Positions 43,521 to 55,240 are shown, numbered from the stretch's first letter. The stretch is 64,000 nt of DNA from Flammulina velutipes (GCA_011800155.1 CM022372.1:1736001-1800000), one strand, 5' to 3'. Notes: generated from the letters alone by a model not told the origin. Program-made: numbers and translations.

Positions 43521-43714
43521 TTACCACTATCGCACCCTGTTTGTATCCATAGAATAACATCATTGACGCGGATTGACTGGTGTGTTTTGTATGGGTATTA
43601 CTAGCGTCCTATTAGAGACTTTGAGGTCCTACGTCCTGGGATTGCCGAGTTGGTGAAGCGGCGAAGTGCCGGCAAATGCCATAGCTCCTTGTCGAGCACT
43701 TGCATCGTGGTACG

Positions 43715-45210
43715 ATGCTACACGCGACCGCCAAGGCTCCGCTGCTCATTGCCATCGACGAAGAACTGCACGACGTGAGCATCCGTTCTGCTCTTTACAT
43801 GGTCACCGTAACGAGACTGTCTTACAGGTCCGGCGTGTCCTTGCGCAAGGCGAAGAGGACGATCTGCGCGGCGCGCTGCAGATGATGATTCGCCGCGTCG
43901 AAGAAATGAAAGGCCTCATTGTCGAGCGAGATAGGCTTGCCCATAGCGAAAAGGAAAAGGTGAGCGGTGGAGGTGTGTATGGAGTTATCCTGCTCTGATC
44001 AGTGCCACAGGCTTTAGCGGTAAAGGAGAAGCGCATCCAAGAACTGCAGAACCAGCTCACGGAGCAGGATGTTGAGCTGGGTGTTACGAGGTCTAATCTG
44101 CGCATGGTGACTGCGAACAACGAAATGCTCGAGGAAGCCCTGCGTGGCGGCGGTGGCGGTCTCGGATGGCATCGTAGAGGCGAGAGCAACGAAAGTAGCT
44201 CTACGCAGTGCGTTGTTTCCTCTATTCCTTCAAGTTCTTAAACTGAGTGTTCCGTTAAGATCTCATCAACAACCGTACTACGTTCTCCTATTATTCATAT
44301 CCCATTCAGAGCCTGACATCTTTAAAGGCCTGCGCAAAAGGAAGATAGCAAGTTCTTCAGCAAGTTTCGCTTTGCATCCCGACCTGGTACGCCAAACACA
44401 AACAATATATCCCCGACGCTGCCGCACGCTGCATCTACACCCAACCTCGGCTTCATCGTCGACGACGAAAGTCGCGAACAGAAAGCGCGCGAAGACGAAA
44501 TCATTAGAGAAGAAACCGAGAGACGCGAGAAGGAACTGCAGGAGTCTCTGGACAAAGAGAGGCGGGCTCGTGCTGACCTCGAAGCAGAGCTTGAGAGTCT
44601 GAGCCAAGCATTATTCGAAGAGGTAACTGTCTTAACGCACCTCACAAAATTCAATGCTAAATGCTCTCAGGCCAATAAGATGGTGTCTACAGAACGGCGG
44701 AGATGCGCAGAGATACAAGAAGAGCTCCGGGAGGCCGTAGAAGAGAAAGAAGCCCTTCGGAGAGCCTTGCGCGTCGTCGAAGGCGAGAACGTAAAAATGA
44801 GGGGCAGTAGCTCCGACGAGGCTTTCCATGGCAGTCCACGTTCGACCAGCTCCTCTTTGCGTGCAACCAAAAGCCGGCCATCCTCCTACAGCTCTACGAT
44901 ATTGCAGCGTCGGTTATCACGATCACGATCGCCATCGCCCACTGTATCCTCTTCTGGGTCAACATCTTCGTTGGATCGTAAAGAAGTAGATGCGTCGTTG
45001 GAGTCTTTGTCGTCGGTTGAATCGCAATCTGGGTATTCGGCAGCCACGGAGGATAATACCGAAGATGAAAGCGAAGTGTCGGATACGACGTTGCCGGTTG
45101 AAACCCATCATCGTAGGAGTTCTGCTCCTTGGGAGGATACGCTACAGGAAGAGCCTTCCCCTTGGGCAGATATACCTGGATCGCCACCACTGGGATCTGA
45201 GCGAAAGTAG
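43715..45210 (+). CDS. SEC2-type Rab guanine nucleotide exchange factor
   Basis: Predicted exchange factor for a Sec4/Rab8-type GTPase in polarised exocytosis. The N-terminal coiled coil (MLHATAKAPLLIAIDEELHD, then LRGALQMMIRRVEEMKGLIV, KRIQELQNQLTEQDVELGVT) is followed by the segment FFSKFRFASRPGTPN. The Sec2p-like helix comes next: RREKELQESLDKERRARADL, ESLSQALFEEANKMVSTERR and EELREAVEEKEALRRALRVV followed by EGEN, the Rabin8/Sec2 signature. The C-terminus is Ser-rich and disordered, ending PPLGSERK. About five exons. Start at 43715 because its exon splices cleanly into VRRVLAQGEEDD. Confidence 0.75.
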
Positions 45211-45517
45211 ATGCCGGACTCATTCATTATTTATTGTCTTCTCTCAGATCTTCATACACTGGCATACCTACACAATATATCTACCTCGCGCCACATATCG
45301 TAACAATCCAGACTTTAAATTAGCGTACATCTCCCGTGGGTCTGTCGAATGACGGCGAATGAATTCCTCCTAAGTGAGATGGCTCTGACCACAATTTCAA
45401 TGAGAGAAGCCTTGCGAGACATATTGCGTAGTACTTGTTGCTCGTTCGCAATTTCCAGAAAATAGAGCATTATGATTAGAATACGATACTAAGATATGGA
45501 GTATGAAGCAAAGAGAA
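45211..45517. other. Spacer to dispersed duplication copy 2
   Basis: About 300 bases of 3' flank of the SEC2-type gene. No gene or repeat recognised before the sharp left edge of the duplication. Confidence 0.4.
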
Positions 45518-45814
45518 ATTAACTACAAGGGATTACTATAAGGCAGACTATTAGGACGGACTATAGAGCGAGAAACTAGAGATAAAGAGATAAATATATC
45601 GATAGCGTTCATCGAGAAGAAAATAACATATCAAGGCAAAGACAGCGTCGAGAACCATAGCACAAGTCCGGGGCAAAAGCAACTTCACAGATAAATGTCC
45701 ATCGTCCGGGGGTATAAAGCAAAGCACACGAGGGTATAGGTGGTGGCTGGCCTGCAGGCGAGATGATATCAGATCCGAACTTCGATTCCAAAATGACGTT
45801 CGTCGTCGACAACA

Positions 45815-45851
45815 CCACTACCGGGCTATTGACTTGCCAGCCCAGTAGTGG
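45815..45851. other. Inverted repeat (13-nt arms), copy 2
   Basis: Same imperfect hairpin as 19285-19321, arms CCACTACCGGGCT and AGCCCAGTAGTGG. Confidence 0.7.
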
Positions 45852-45898
45852 CTCACGGGGGGCTTGGCTGGCAGTGGCTTAGGACCGCCCGGAGGACC

Positions 45899-45923
45899 GC
45901 CCAGTCCCAGCGAAGGACTGGGC
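45899..45923. other. Perfect 9-bp hairpin, copy 2
   Basis: Same hairpin as 19369-19393: GCCCAGTCC and GGACTGGGC with loop CAGCGAA. Confidence 0.7.
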
Positions 45924-46233
45924 TAATAACCGGGCTAGGTCTGCACAGAGCACGAGACGTCGACTTGAGGGTGGGTCCCGCAGGGCGATAACTGTTACTT
46001 CAGAATCGCCCCTACGGGATTGGCTCCACCAGTCGCGTAAGTCTGCCCCCCTTCGAAACTTGAGCGTTCCATGCGGGAATCGGAGTGGAAGGACCAGATA
46101 GTCAGGCGGCAGGACATGTTAGTGTGACGGTGTGTGCGATGATGGTCTGGATGATTGTCGTCAGCGTTGAAGGGAGGAAAGTCAAAAAAGCTTACCAGTT
46201 GCCAGACTCAAAACATGTCAAAAGAAGTTGCAA

Positions 46234-47768
46234 TTAATCCCATCGTCGTGTTATGGCTGTTGAGGAAGTTAGAATTTAGCACACACAGTCAGAAAAAGGA
46301 TTTACCAGTCATGCTATCAAAGGATGGGTATTGTCGATCCAATAGTGGTCCTTGTTCTATGGCTAATGATGAAGTTAGAACCAATATTCAAGTCGAAAGC
46401 AACAACGTACCAGTCGTGCCGTCACATAGTGCATAATTTGCATCGACGCCTCCGTCGTATGCAAAGGAATCGATATCGATGTAACACTCATCTTCCTCGG
46501 CCAGTTCAAGATCAAGAACGGGCGGAGGCGTTGCCTCGAACAAGTCCTTCTTGGAAGTAAGCTCTTGTCCACAAAACGATGTCGGGCGGTTTGCGATATC
46601 TGACGCGCCCAAAACCGTTCTTGGCGGATTCCATTGGGTGGAGGAAGTGAGAATGTTGGCTCCCAGATGCGCGGTTTGGGACGGGGCGTGCAGTGGAGGG
46701 TGAGTTCCAACTTGTGCATGTACCGAAAGTCCGCGTTTGTGTTTGCCGGGGGAACGTTGTACTCTCTGTTTGACTTCGAGAGGTTGGATGGGAAGGAGGA
46801 GCGTTCGCTCGTCAAGAATGCTGAGGAAGTTCGGAATTGACTGGTCCATCGCTTCTACGCCTCCTTCGTATGAAATATCGCTGTGATATTCAGCCTCCTC
46901 GAGTTGACGGTCGACGACAGGAGGAGGCATTGCTTCGAACCAATCCCTCTTGGAAGAAACCCATCTGCCAGAATACGATGTCGGGCGGTTTAAGATTCTT
47001 GACGCGCCGAAGACTGTTCTTGGTGGATTCCATTGCATGGAGGAAGAGGAAGTATTGGCTCCCAGATGCGCGGAGTGAGACGGGGCGTATAGAGGAGAGT
47101 AAACTCCAGGTATGTCCGCCGAAGTTCTGCGTCTGGGTGTGCCTATGGGGGTGAAGGGGGTTCGTTCGGAGTAGATAATATTCGGAATTGACTGTTCCAA
47201 TGATCGTTCGACGACGTTGAACGGCGCCTCGAGAGGGAGATCCGCTGAGGGAGGGGGAGGATTCCCGCCGGCGTCTTCGATGATCCTTGCAAGCTCCTTC
47301 AGTTCCAGCTCTTGCAGGTTGAATGGGAGCTGGTGGACGATCTCGGAGACATGGTCCCTCCACTGGGCAGGGAGTTCGGCGATTTGGGCATCGACGGCGT
47401 CAGACTCGTAGTCGACCGGTGGGAGCTCCTTGAGTACCGATGACGGCGTCGGGAGATCGCCTGAGATACAGAACCAGTCGTCGTGCCATAGCCCCTCGAG
47501 TACGTCCATCTGAAGGCGCTGGGCCTCATTCGATTGTTGAATGAGGATGGCATAAGACGCCTCGACATAGTCCTCAGAAAAGCCTGACCATGCCAGGCGA
47601 TGCACAACGTCAGGATCAAGAGTGGGCTCTGCTAGTTCATTAGGGGCCATGTTGGAAGTTGTGCTGGACAGCGAGCTCGCTCGACGTACCAGGATCCTTT
47701 GGTCTAGCAGTGGCCTTGGGCCTCGACGTCCGCTTGGCCTTGAAGAGAGTCTGGTAGAAAGTAGTCAT
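46234..47768 (-). CDS. Unrecognised protein with internal tandem repeat, copy 2
   Basis: Paralog of 19714-21236 with the same exon plan: first exon MTTFYQTLFKAKRTSRPKAT, a 1.2-kb open central exon (46388-47650), then small exons AIEQGPLLDRQYPSFDSMT and ITRRWD to a stop at 46234. Copy 1 stops a few codons earlier. The two repeat units and their QWNPPRxVxGASxIxNRPTS motif are conserved. Differences from copy 1 cluster in the linker of the second unit (KHKRGLSVHAQVG here, KSKRGPTVQARVG there). Both frames are open, so both genes may be expressed. No known family. Confidence 0.65.
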
Positions 47769-48440
47769 GCTGAATGCTTTAAAGAGTAAAATCGGCGTAA
47801 AGATGACGATAGAGTGTATTCAAAGTGGGGAGAGACATTTCGCCAGCAGGTCTCATATATGTAGCTGAGCAACTTTTAGGAGCCTTTTTGTTGAAGCTCA
47901 GAACAGACATAATTCCAAGGCGAGTCCTCGGAATTTCCAGATACATCGTAGCCCAGGGCATCGGAGTCGCTATTTGAGAATTTAAAGGAAGCGTAGCTCC
48001 AGAAAGCGCAAGTCGAACGTTCAGCGCGGTCACGCGTTCAGTATACGGTTCGGATTCTCGGGCCGGTCTTTGTCCTCAACTTCCATGCACAGCTATTAAA
48101 AGTCGTTCAACGTTCGACGTTCAACCCTTGACCTTTGTACTTGACGAGACCCTCTGTATTCTTTCTCGTACATTTAGTAGCGACGAGACGGTTGTCATTT
48201 GTCCGCCCGTCAATTCTTTTTCTCGACGGTTAGTATGCATCTCTCTCTCGATTCCTACTCACGACAGGGACATATGCATAGCTCTTCACCTCCGTAACTG
48301 CTTTAGGAGTGCACCAGATCCTTTTCGTGTCTTTCTTCTTGATGGCCTCCCTCTGATGTTCCATGACCCACCTTCTAGTCTATGCTGACGGCACCTTTGA
48401 CGTTTCATGATTTGTCTTCTTCTTTCTTCTTTATCTCGTA
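47769..48440. other. Region between copy 2 and the permease gene
   Basis: About 670 bases. The first 190 are still similar to copy 1's promoter flank. The rest is unique and CT-rich toward the permease start. The pyrimidine tract TCTTCTTCTTTCTTCTTT just before the ATG at 48441 looks like a fungal promoter/leader element. Confidence 0.4.
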
Positions 48441-50337
48441 ATGTCATCTCTGACCGATAAGATCGCTCCAGATATCGAGAAGCAAGAGGTAACTTCGCTG
48501 ATCACGACCACTCGCACTGGTCTCTGGTCGAAACGCCTCTTGACGTGGGGTGTAGAGGGCAGAGGTGTGTTCGTTCATCCTGAGTAGAGGAGAAATCGTC
48601 TGATAAACGGATAGGTACTATACCTGTGACTCCCGAGGATCGCACCGACAGCCAATACTACAAGAACTTTCTCCTATGGTTCTCGTGGAACTGTAATATC
48701 CTAACTTTCTCCGCTGGCTCGCTGGGCCCAGCCGTCTTTGGCTTGAGTGTGCGGGATTCGTGTCTCGTCATTCTATTTTCCAACCTCCTCTGCGTGTTGC
48801 CACCGGCCTATTTGTAAGTCCCTTCAGTTTATCGATGATTTGGATTGCATACATATCTTTGACTATTACTAGGACGACATGGGGACCTCAGTTGGGCCTT
48901 CGACAGATGGTACAGGCTCGATACTCATTTGGGTGCGTCCTTAAAATTGTGTACGATAGCCTATCAAACTCTGTTATAGGTATTTCGGTGTTATCCTCCC
49001 TTGCGCATTGAACCTCATCGGATTGGTTGGGTTCTGTGTGCTCAGCTGTATTCTTGGTGGCCAGACTCTCGCGAGTGTCACGGAAGGTAACATCAGCTGG
49101 AGGTCCTGATGATATCCTATTGAATTCAATACCCCCCAAGCTCATGTTGTCACAGCATCGGTATCGTCATCACAGCGATAATTTCCCTATTGGTGAATTT
49201 TATCAGCATCTTTTGAATTAAACTTGAAGTTAACTGTATACACAGGTGTCGTTTTGCGGGATCAAAGTTCTGTCATGGTACGAACGACTTTTGTGGATTC
49301 CGACGCTCATAGTCTTTGTTGTCGCCCTCGGTGTAGGAGGTAAACATATCTCCAACGTCCAGTCAGCAGAGCCTGCTTCCGCTCCCACCACCTTGTCTTT
49401 CGCCTCTACAATTGCAGGCTTCGTCATAGCATTCGCACCAATCAGCTCAGATTTCACGATCTATTTCCGTCCAGAAGCTCCCAAGTAAGTATAAGCTCCT
49501 CACCATTGAAGAAGAAACGGACCGACGACATTCCTGATAGGTTGAGATTATTTCTGTACTCGTATATTGGGTTCTTATTACCGATGGTGCGCCAGTTGTT
49601 TATTGCTGAGGGTAGACATTTTGGAGCTGACGAGGCGCTAGGTAACACTCCAGTGTCTGGGTGCTGCAGTAGCCGCTTCAGCACCTCTCGTTCCTGAATG
49701 GGAAGCTGGATACGAAGGAGGAAATGTCGGTGGTCTGCTGGAGGCCATGCTTCATCCCGCGAAAGGATTCGGAAAGTTCCTGACGGTGCTCCTGAGCCTT
49801 TCTGTCGCTGGAAACATCGCACCGACACTCTACTCAGTGACGCTGAACGTGCAGGTATTTATTCCAGCCTTGTACATCGTCCCGAGATATGTTTTCTCGA
49901 TTGTTGCTACCGCCATGTGAGTGACAGGATTGCAAGTCGAAGCGCATGGCTGACTTTCTCCAAGCATCCTTCCGATTTCCATTGTAGGCGCTCATAGGTT
50001 CTATGATGCACTTAGCAACTTCTTGAGTCTCATTGGGTATTGGGCGAGCGCGTTCGTTGCGGTGGTCATCGTTGAGCACTTCGTCTTCCGGAAGGGCGAC
50101 GCTTCCCGGTACGAGATTTCGTCTTGGAACAAGCCTGCGGAATTGCCATGGGGAGTAGCTGCTGTCTGTGCTATCATTGGTTCATTCGGGCTTGTCATCC
50201 CGTGCATGGAGCAGCTGTGGTTCGTTGGACCTATTGGCCGCAAGACAGGTGATATAGGATTCGAGGTCGCATTTGCGTTGACTGCTATCCTGTATGTGCC
50301 GTTGAGGAAATTGGAGATCAAGGTGTCAGGAAGATAG
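48441..50337 (+). CDS. Purine-cytosine permease (NCS1 family)
   Basis: FCY2/FCY21-type importer of cytosine and purines at the plasma membrane. N-terminus MSSLTDKIAPDIEKQEVTSL, then the NCS1 signature region FLLWFSWNCNILTFSAGSLG, PAVFGLSVRDSCLVILFSNL, TTWGPQLGLRQMVQARYSFG, LPCALNLIGLVGFCVLSCIL, GGQTLASVTEGNISW, FAPISSDFTIYFRPEAP, SVAGNIAPTLYSVTLNVQVF and VVIVEHFVFRKGDASRYEIS. It ends YVPLRKLEIKVSGR. About eight to nine exons and around 11-12 membrane spans, as expected. All key blocks are present, so it looks functional. Lies close to FCY1, whose substrate it would import. Confidence 0.9.
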
Positions 50338-50697
50338 CTCACGGGGTTGAGGTGGTCTAGTGGAGCGACACTCACAATATGTGGCGTAGGTGCATAGTAC
50401 TGGCATTGAATTTTGTGATCTAGGGTACAGTAAGTACATCTCTGGCTACAATATGGAGGTCGTTTGGATAGTTTCTCGACATAGAGGAATTTTAGCAACC
50501 TCTTTGACTGGAGCACCTGAGGGAGACGCGCACAACTCAAGATTCCCAGATACAAAAGAGCCAAGAATTCCATAGGCGTCAAGATGGAGCGAAGCCGAAA
50601 ATTATGTCAATGTCGCTAGCAAAATATGGTGAACACTCGACTCTATAAACGTATCCGTCTTGAGAGCCTTTGCTTGACGCTTTGAAGGTGGTAGTAA
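50338..50697. other. Intergenic
   Basis: About 360 bases between the permease stop and the next start. A TGGTCTAGTGG string near 50352 resembles a tRNA A box but has no partner B box. Nothing else recognised. Confidence 0.4.
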
Positions 50698-52384
50698 ATG
50701 GCGGCGTTCAGTTCGGCATCATCCGGTGCTTGGAGGATATCCATCATGTCAATCACCACGCTGCCTCGACGTTTCCTTCTGCTTTCCTCGCGCGATGCCC
50801 GAATTTTATCACCAACTTGGAGGAAAAGGTTCAACGCTGCAAGATTGGATAACGTACGCCTTTTTCTACGGTCCTAGGCTACAGCAACGCTAACGACCTC
50901 TGCAGCAGAAATACTTATGACTATAAAGCGATAGCCCAAGACTTGCTGAGTACAACGCGAGGCGCGCCGTTGGAGATGGTACTAGGTGCGCGTCGCGTTC
51001 TGGATGGTGTCGTGCGCTTGTTGACGACGTCTGCAGGCATAAAAGCAAGCGGTGCATCGTATCTCTTGTTTCCCGAGTCCAAGGCGGCGGGGATTGCGCG
51101 GACATTGTGTTACAGACCGCCACTCTCCAACAGAGTTATCAGCGCCGAAGCCTTCGAGTCTCTTTCTCCCGTCGTCTTCCACGACGCGACCAAGCTGGAC
51201 AAGAAGCTCAGCGCGCTGGCACCCAAGGCGGCCAAAAGAGGACGAGACGACCATGATAACAGCCAGGCTAATAAACCATACATGAACTCAACTACAGATG
51301 GTGCCAATAGGGCCATGTTCGAGCATAACAGGTATACACACATCTGTGGCGCTGCGTAGCTCTGACCGCTATTATAGAGTCTTATACCGTATATTACACA
51401 ATCAGCTATCTGATTGTCGCGATTTTGGTCTACGAGTCAGCCAGGAGGCGCGCATGAAGAAACTACGTCTTGTTTCTCTCGTTTTCACCCAATGGATTGG
51501 CGCACCGAACACTATCCTGGATATCGGATACTCCGTAGGGGAAGTACCAACGTCCACCCACCATCTTGCTCTCAATAGGAACGCCAAGCTTGACAAACAC
51601 AAGAGAGCCGTGCGTATTTTTCGTTTTCTAGGTTTGAATGGCAAATAACGTTCTACAGGACTTCAAACACGGTGCAACTGAATGGCTTGATCAATCAGCT
51701 ATCGACGCGAAGCTGAAAACCCTGTTCGCGTGCTCTGAACCTACCGTATTATTGGTCTGGAACGAAGAAAAGACTCGGGACATGCTGGCTCGCAGCGATC
51801 TGGGGGCCACGGGTTGGCATACCGGATTGCAAAAGCTTTTCTATTATTCCTCCAGTCAGGCAGATCGAGCGAAGCCTCTACCAGGGCAGCTTCAGTATGG
51901 TCAAGTGTACATCGTCGACGTGCAGAAACTCTGCCAGTCTCTCTTCCAAACTCCCCACGACACTCAGACTGTGCGTCAAGCAGGTCGGTCGCACCTCAAG
52001 ATTCCAATGACCCGTCCCGAAGAAGTAGAGAAGGAATGCGCGGGGAATGACGCCCGGTTGGTTTTCAATTGTCTCTGTCTAGCCTACCTAACTCCTCGCA
52101 GGATGATCTTTGACATCTGGCGTAGTTTGGCCGAGGGAAATGCGATTGATGAGCAAAGGGAGGAGAGGAAAGGGAACACTTCTGTTGTGGTACCTGCTGC
52201 GTCCATTCCAGCGCCCGAAGCGCCTCCAATACCGGTACCATCGGGTGGTGGTGATGATGATGATGAGGACGACGAGGCAGATCCCAACGATGCGCCCGTT
52301 ATCAAACAACAGGCAACTGTATCCGTACCAGAAGATGATGACCAGTCAGACTACGGATTAGACGAGGACGATAGTGAATATTAG
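50698..52384 (+). CDS. YDR514C/Gfd2-like RNase H-fold protein
   Basis: The C-terminal half fits the fungal YDR514C/Gfd2 family, which has a DEDD exonuclease-like fold: APNTILDIGYSVGEV, HHLALNRNAKLDKHKRA, HGATEWLDQSAIDAKLKTLF, TVLLVWNEEKTRDMLARSDL, YGQVYIVDVQKLCQSLF and the GNDARLVFNCLCLAYL segment, the usual third acidic motif. The first motif lacks the usual D-x-E (VFTQWIG). The tail is acidic (DDDDEDDEADP, SDYGLDEDDSEY). The N-terminus from 50698 is basic and acid-poor (TTLPRRFLLLSSRDARIL), possibly a mitochondrial presequence, but the first splice (to NTYDYKAIAQDLL) needs a short 35-nt intron and is uncertain. About four exons. Confidence 0.55.
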
Positions 52385-52595
52385 ACTATATTATCAACGT
52401 CTGGTGGTAGCCGCAAATAGGTTCAAGGTGGCCCAGGCACAGCTTCAAAACTTCGAGGTATCTATGTTTCATACGAAATTATTTGACCTCAGATGCTGGC
52501 GTCTGTTCGAGTTCTACATTGCTACTCTCGGATGATCAGGTACAAAATTAGTATTTAGTCAGAACTTAGGCTATAGTGAAGAACAGAAGTCGATC

Positions 52596-53437
52596 CTACT
52601 TGAGGAAAAATGTACGGTGTTCCTCCCAGACATCGTCCATGTCCTTTTCCCATTCAAGTCTGTTATCACTCTGACAACAAACCTTCGCGACGCCAGCGCT
52701 CCGCTCATCATCATCGTCCGATGATTCCTGAAAAACGCTAAAGATATCTCGAGCCATTTTCCAAATGTCCTTCTGAAATGTTGGGTGAGTGTGCCGTCGA
52801 TCTAAACAACGTGGGATAGACAAACATTCTTTTGAACGGAAACGCTGTCACTGGGAGATTGAGGCGGTGTATCATCCTCTAGAGTGGTGCACGTAGAGTC
52901 GGAACGCGGTGGCTCGAACGAACAGTCAGGCCCATCTTCGAGTTTCTACTTGGAGTATTTGACTCACCAAATTAGTCTCCAGTAGCTGTTGCTGTAGTCG
53001 ACGAACCTGTCCTTGCAGATCTTCAATGAGCTCCTCTTGCTCTGTAACCTACACTTAATCAGTCAACGTCCTCTGAAAGAAAACCACAACACACCGTCAA
53101 ATAAAACTGCTGTTCCTATTTTCCAAAACCTTCAGGTTTCGTTCGTGAAGCAAAGAGAAACATAGACGGACCTGTCGAAGACGTTCAACTCTCTCCTTCC
53201 GCCGATCAGCCAAAGCTTGGTCTCGCGCGCGCAGCGCCTTTTCACACAGGAAAAGAGCCTGGTGGCGGCCTACGAGCGCTCGTTCGCGTTCAATGTATGC
53301 TTGGCTGCGTTCGAGAATGAGGGCCTCGATCTGGGCACGATACCGCACGTTAGAGAGCTGCATACAACGTTTCGTTAGTGATATGAAAACTCGCGGGGTA
53401 AACGAGGACGACGCACGCGTATCTGGTGGGTGGACAT
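52596..53437 (-). CDS. Small coiled-coil protein, unknown
   Basis: First exon MSTHQIR joins LSNVRYRAQIEALILERSQA, then an arginine/glutamate-rich helix (YIERERALVGRHQALFLCEK, LADRRKERVERLRQ) and a heptad stretch (VTEQEELIEDLQGQVRRLQQ). The last exons give KMARDIFSVFQESSDDDDER and a WEKDMDDVWEEHRTFFLK end. Four to five exons, roughly 190 residues. The long coiled coil suggests a structural or complex-assembly role. No family recognised. Confidence 0.55.
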
Positions 53438-53590
53438 GACGGCGGTCTTTCAGAAACCGACAGCGCCTTTCAGAGGTATATAAAAGAAAATACGGACAAA
53501 GAACCTGCGGGGTGCGAATCCGGAGCATCAAAGGGACTTTTGACGTTTTCTGAAAGAAAGCAATTGTATAGAGAGATAGATACACGTTCC

Positions 53591-54048
53591 CTACTCGGGC
53601 TTGGTGGATTTTTCTGTTGAATCCACGAGCTTCTGCTGTTCCGGTGATAAAGAAAAGAAGGCTTCCTGTCGCTGTTTCAGCCATTTCCGGGGCTGCGTTG
53701 AATGAGAAGCGGAATGGACGATACATCGGGATACTTACCGCCTGAAATACGTGATCCCTTTCGCCCCAGTCGTATACAAACATGGCATATAGAAATATCC
53801 CTTTGTATTGTCAAACAAAGGGATCCACAGAAGCATAGCAACGCACCTGGGCAAACGAGATAGTTCACTAATTTTGTGCCAGTGTATACCCATGGCGGGC
53901 GGAAGTCCTTCACTTCCATTTCGTACAATGCATTTTTCTCAGCCTTTGGCAGATGCGGAATTGGAGGAGGCGCCGCTTTAGGCGATCCCTGACTGGCCCA
54001 CCGAACAAATTTTGAAGGACGATGCGCGACGCGTCGAACAGCAAACAT
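53591..54048 (-). CDS. Small mitochondrial single-span membrane protein
   Basis: Starts MFAVRRVAHRPSKFVRWASQ, a clear mitochondrial presequence. Then PKAAPPPIPHLPKAEKNALY, DFRPPWVYTGTKLVNYLVCP and a membrane helix completed across an intron (GIFLYAMFVYDW), followed by GERDHVFQA, RKWLKQRQEAFFSLSPEQQK and the end STEKSTKPE. Three exons, about 120 residues. The layout resembles small accessory subunits of respiratory complexes such as those of cytochrome c oxidase. I cannot name the subunit. The ATG at 54048 is preferred over an upstream non-ATG codon. Confidence 0.65.
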
Positions 54049-54287
54049 GGTGGATGACAAACAAGGGCCGATTACTCAAAATCAAAACACTCGGCCCGAT
54101 TCCGAAACGTGGCGTACAAACATATTTTGTTTTCCGGTACAAGTACTGCATACATGCAAAAAAAAAGATGATATAAAAAGTCAAAGGAGTGTGGAAGTAC
54201 AGCAAGTAAGAATCACAACAGTAGGAATAGATAAGAATAAGCAAGAAGAGATGAAAAGTAGAACAGCACCAATTACATACACTTACT

Positions 54288-55166
54288 TTATGAAATCATC
54301 CCTCCGATACCCCCGTACATGTTGGCGACGGCAACACGTCGTTTATTGCGCTCACCACTGCTGAGAGAGGCATTATCTTCTGCCTCTTTTCGCGCCTTCG
54401 CTCTAGCTTTGAGGTCCTCCGCCAACCTTTCCATCCTCAATCGTTTGTCCTCTGCTTTCCGTCGCTTCTGCTCCTTCATCTGCTCCTTCAAGTCCATCTC
54501 TTGCGTAGGCGTCTGTGTCTTTCCCTTGGCCCCAAACAGCGATTTGAAGCCCTTTTTGTTCGTGGGTGAATCGGGTACAGGCAGGATCGTGCCCGACGGA
54601 GAAGTCATCCCGGCTCTGCTGGTAACCCACTCGATAGTGCTCTTCTGCTTCGGCCATCTCATCTCGTCGCTGTCCGTTTCAGTCGCGGTGTAAGAGTTGG
54701 AAGACGACGGCCGATGCATCGATGAGGAAGGTATCGACGACATCCGACTTTCGTCGATATCTGAAAGTGGACTCATCACGGGGGTAACAGGGCCTTTAGT
54801 CGAGCTATGTCGGCTAGATGAACTAGACGCAGAAACGAGGGAAGGTGCCGTAGACTCAGTCGCGGAACTGGAGCGCTTGTCGTAAGATGGCATGTACACG
54901 TGTAGGCCTTCCACTTCGTAGTCTTCGCTTTCCGACTCGTCGAATGGGTGAAGCATCCTGCCAGATTCCCGCTGCGGTCGCTCTGGTCGTCCTGGCGAAG
55001 GCGAAACGGGAGACGAGAACGGCGAAAAAAGTTCTACCGTCTCGTGTAAGGCCTGGTCCGTCGCTACTGAGACGATGCTGGGCGTCCGGCTATGCCTCGT
55101 GCGAGGGGTAAACAGCGGTAAAGGTGCAGGTTCGTCTTCTTCGAAGAAGTCCTCATCGTGCGTCAC
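54288..55166 (-). CDS. Disordered Ser/Pro-rich protein with basic C-terminal helix
   Basis: Single open exon of 292 codons. N-terminus acidic (MTHDEDFFEEDEPAPLPLFT). The middle is very Ser/Thr/Pro-rich, with many potential phosphosites (STKGPVTPVMSPLSDIDESR). A conserved-looking segment TNKKGFKSLFGAKGK precedes a long charged helix (KEQMKEQKRRKAEDKRLRME, RLAEDLKARAKARKEAED). It ends RVAVANMYGGIGGMIS. This is typical of basidiomycete regulatory or cytoskeleton-associated proteins, but no domain is recognisable. The lack of introns is unusual here. Confidence 0.6.
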   Translation of the reverse strand: MTHDEDFFEEDEPAPLPLFTPRTRHSRTPSIVSVATDQALHETVELFSPFSSPVSPSPGRPERPQRESGRMLHPFDESESEDYEVEGLHVYMPSYDKRSSSATESTAPSLVSASSSSSRHSSTKGPVTPVMSPLSDIDESRMSSIPSSSMHRPSSSNSYTATETDSDEMRWPKQKSTIEWVTSRAGMTSPSGTILPVPDSPTNKKGFKSLFGAKGKTQTPTQEMDLKEQMKEQKRRKAEDKRLRMERLAEDLKARAKARKEAEDNASLSSGERNKRRVAVANMYGGIGGMIS

Positions 55167-55240
55167 TGGGGTACGAGAAGGAACTTGTCTCCCACCGCCT
55201 AGAAGGAAGTGCCTCAGAAAATCGGAAAAACTCTATCTTA

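Larger units (their letters stand above)
45661..46076. other. 416-bp near-invariant stretch, copy 2
   Basis: Identical to 19131-19546 except at 45925. Sequence immediately to the right (46124-46240), which corresponds to small introns and exons of the gene, is clearly more diverged. Confidence 0.6.
45518..47960. repeat. Dispersed duplication, copy 2
   Basis: Direct partner of 18990-21400, 26.5 kb away and in the same orientation. The left edge is at ATTAACTACAAGGGATTACT. Similarity fades past the promoter of the enclosed gene; GGAATTTCCAGATACATC near 47930 is among the last shared blocks. Confidence 0.85.

Noticed and set aside
43636..43725. tRNA-like A box (TTGCCGAGTTGG) before the SEC2-type gene
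   Set aside because: No acceptable B box follows within range and no cloverleaf can be drawn.
40558..45210. Secondary-metabolite or catabolic gene cluster
   Set aside because: The deaminase, protease and exchange factor genes share no pathway and no backbone synthase is present anywhere in the window.
50346..50420. TGGTCTAGTGG string resembling a tRNA A box
   Set aside because: No B box or acceptor stem downstream.
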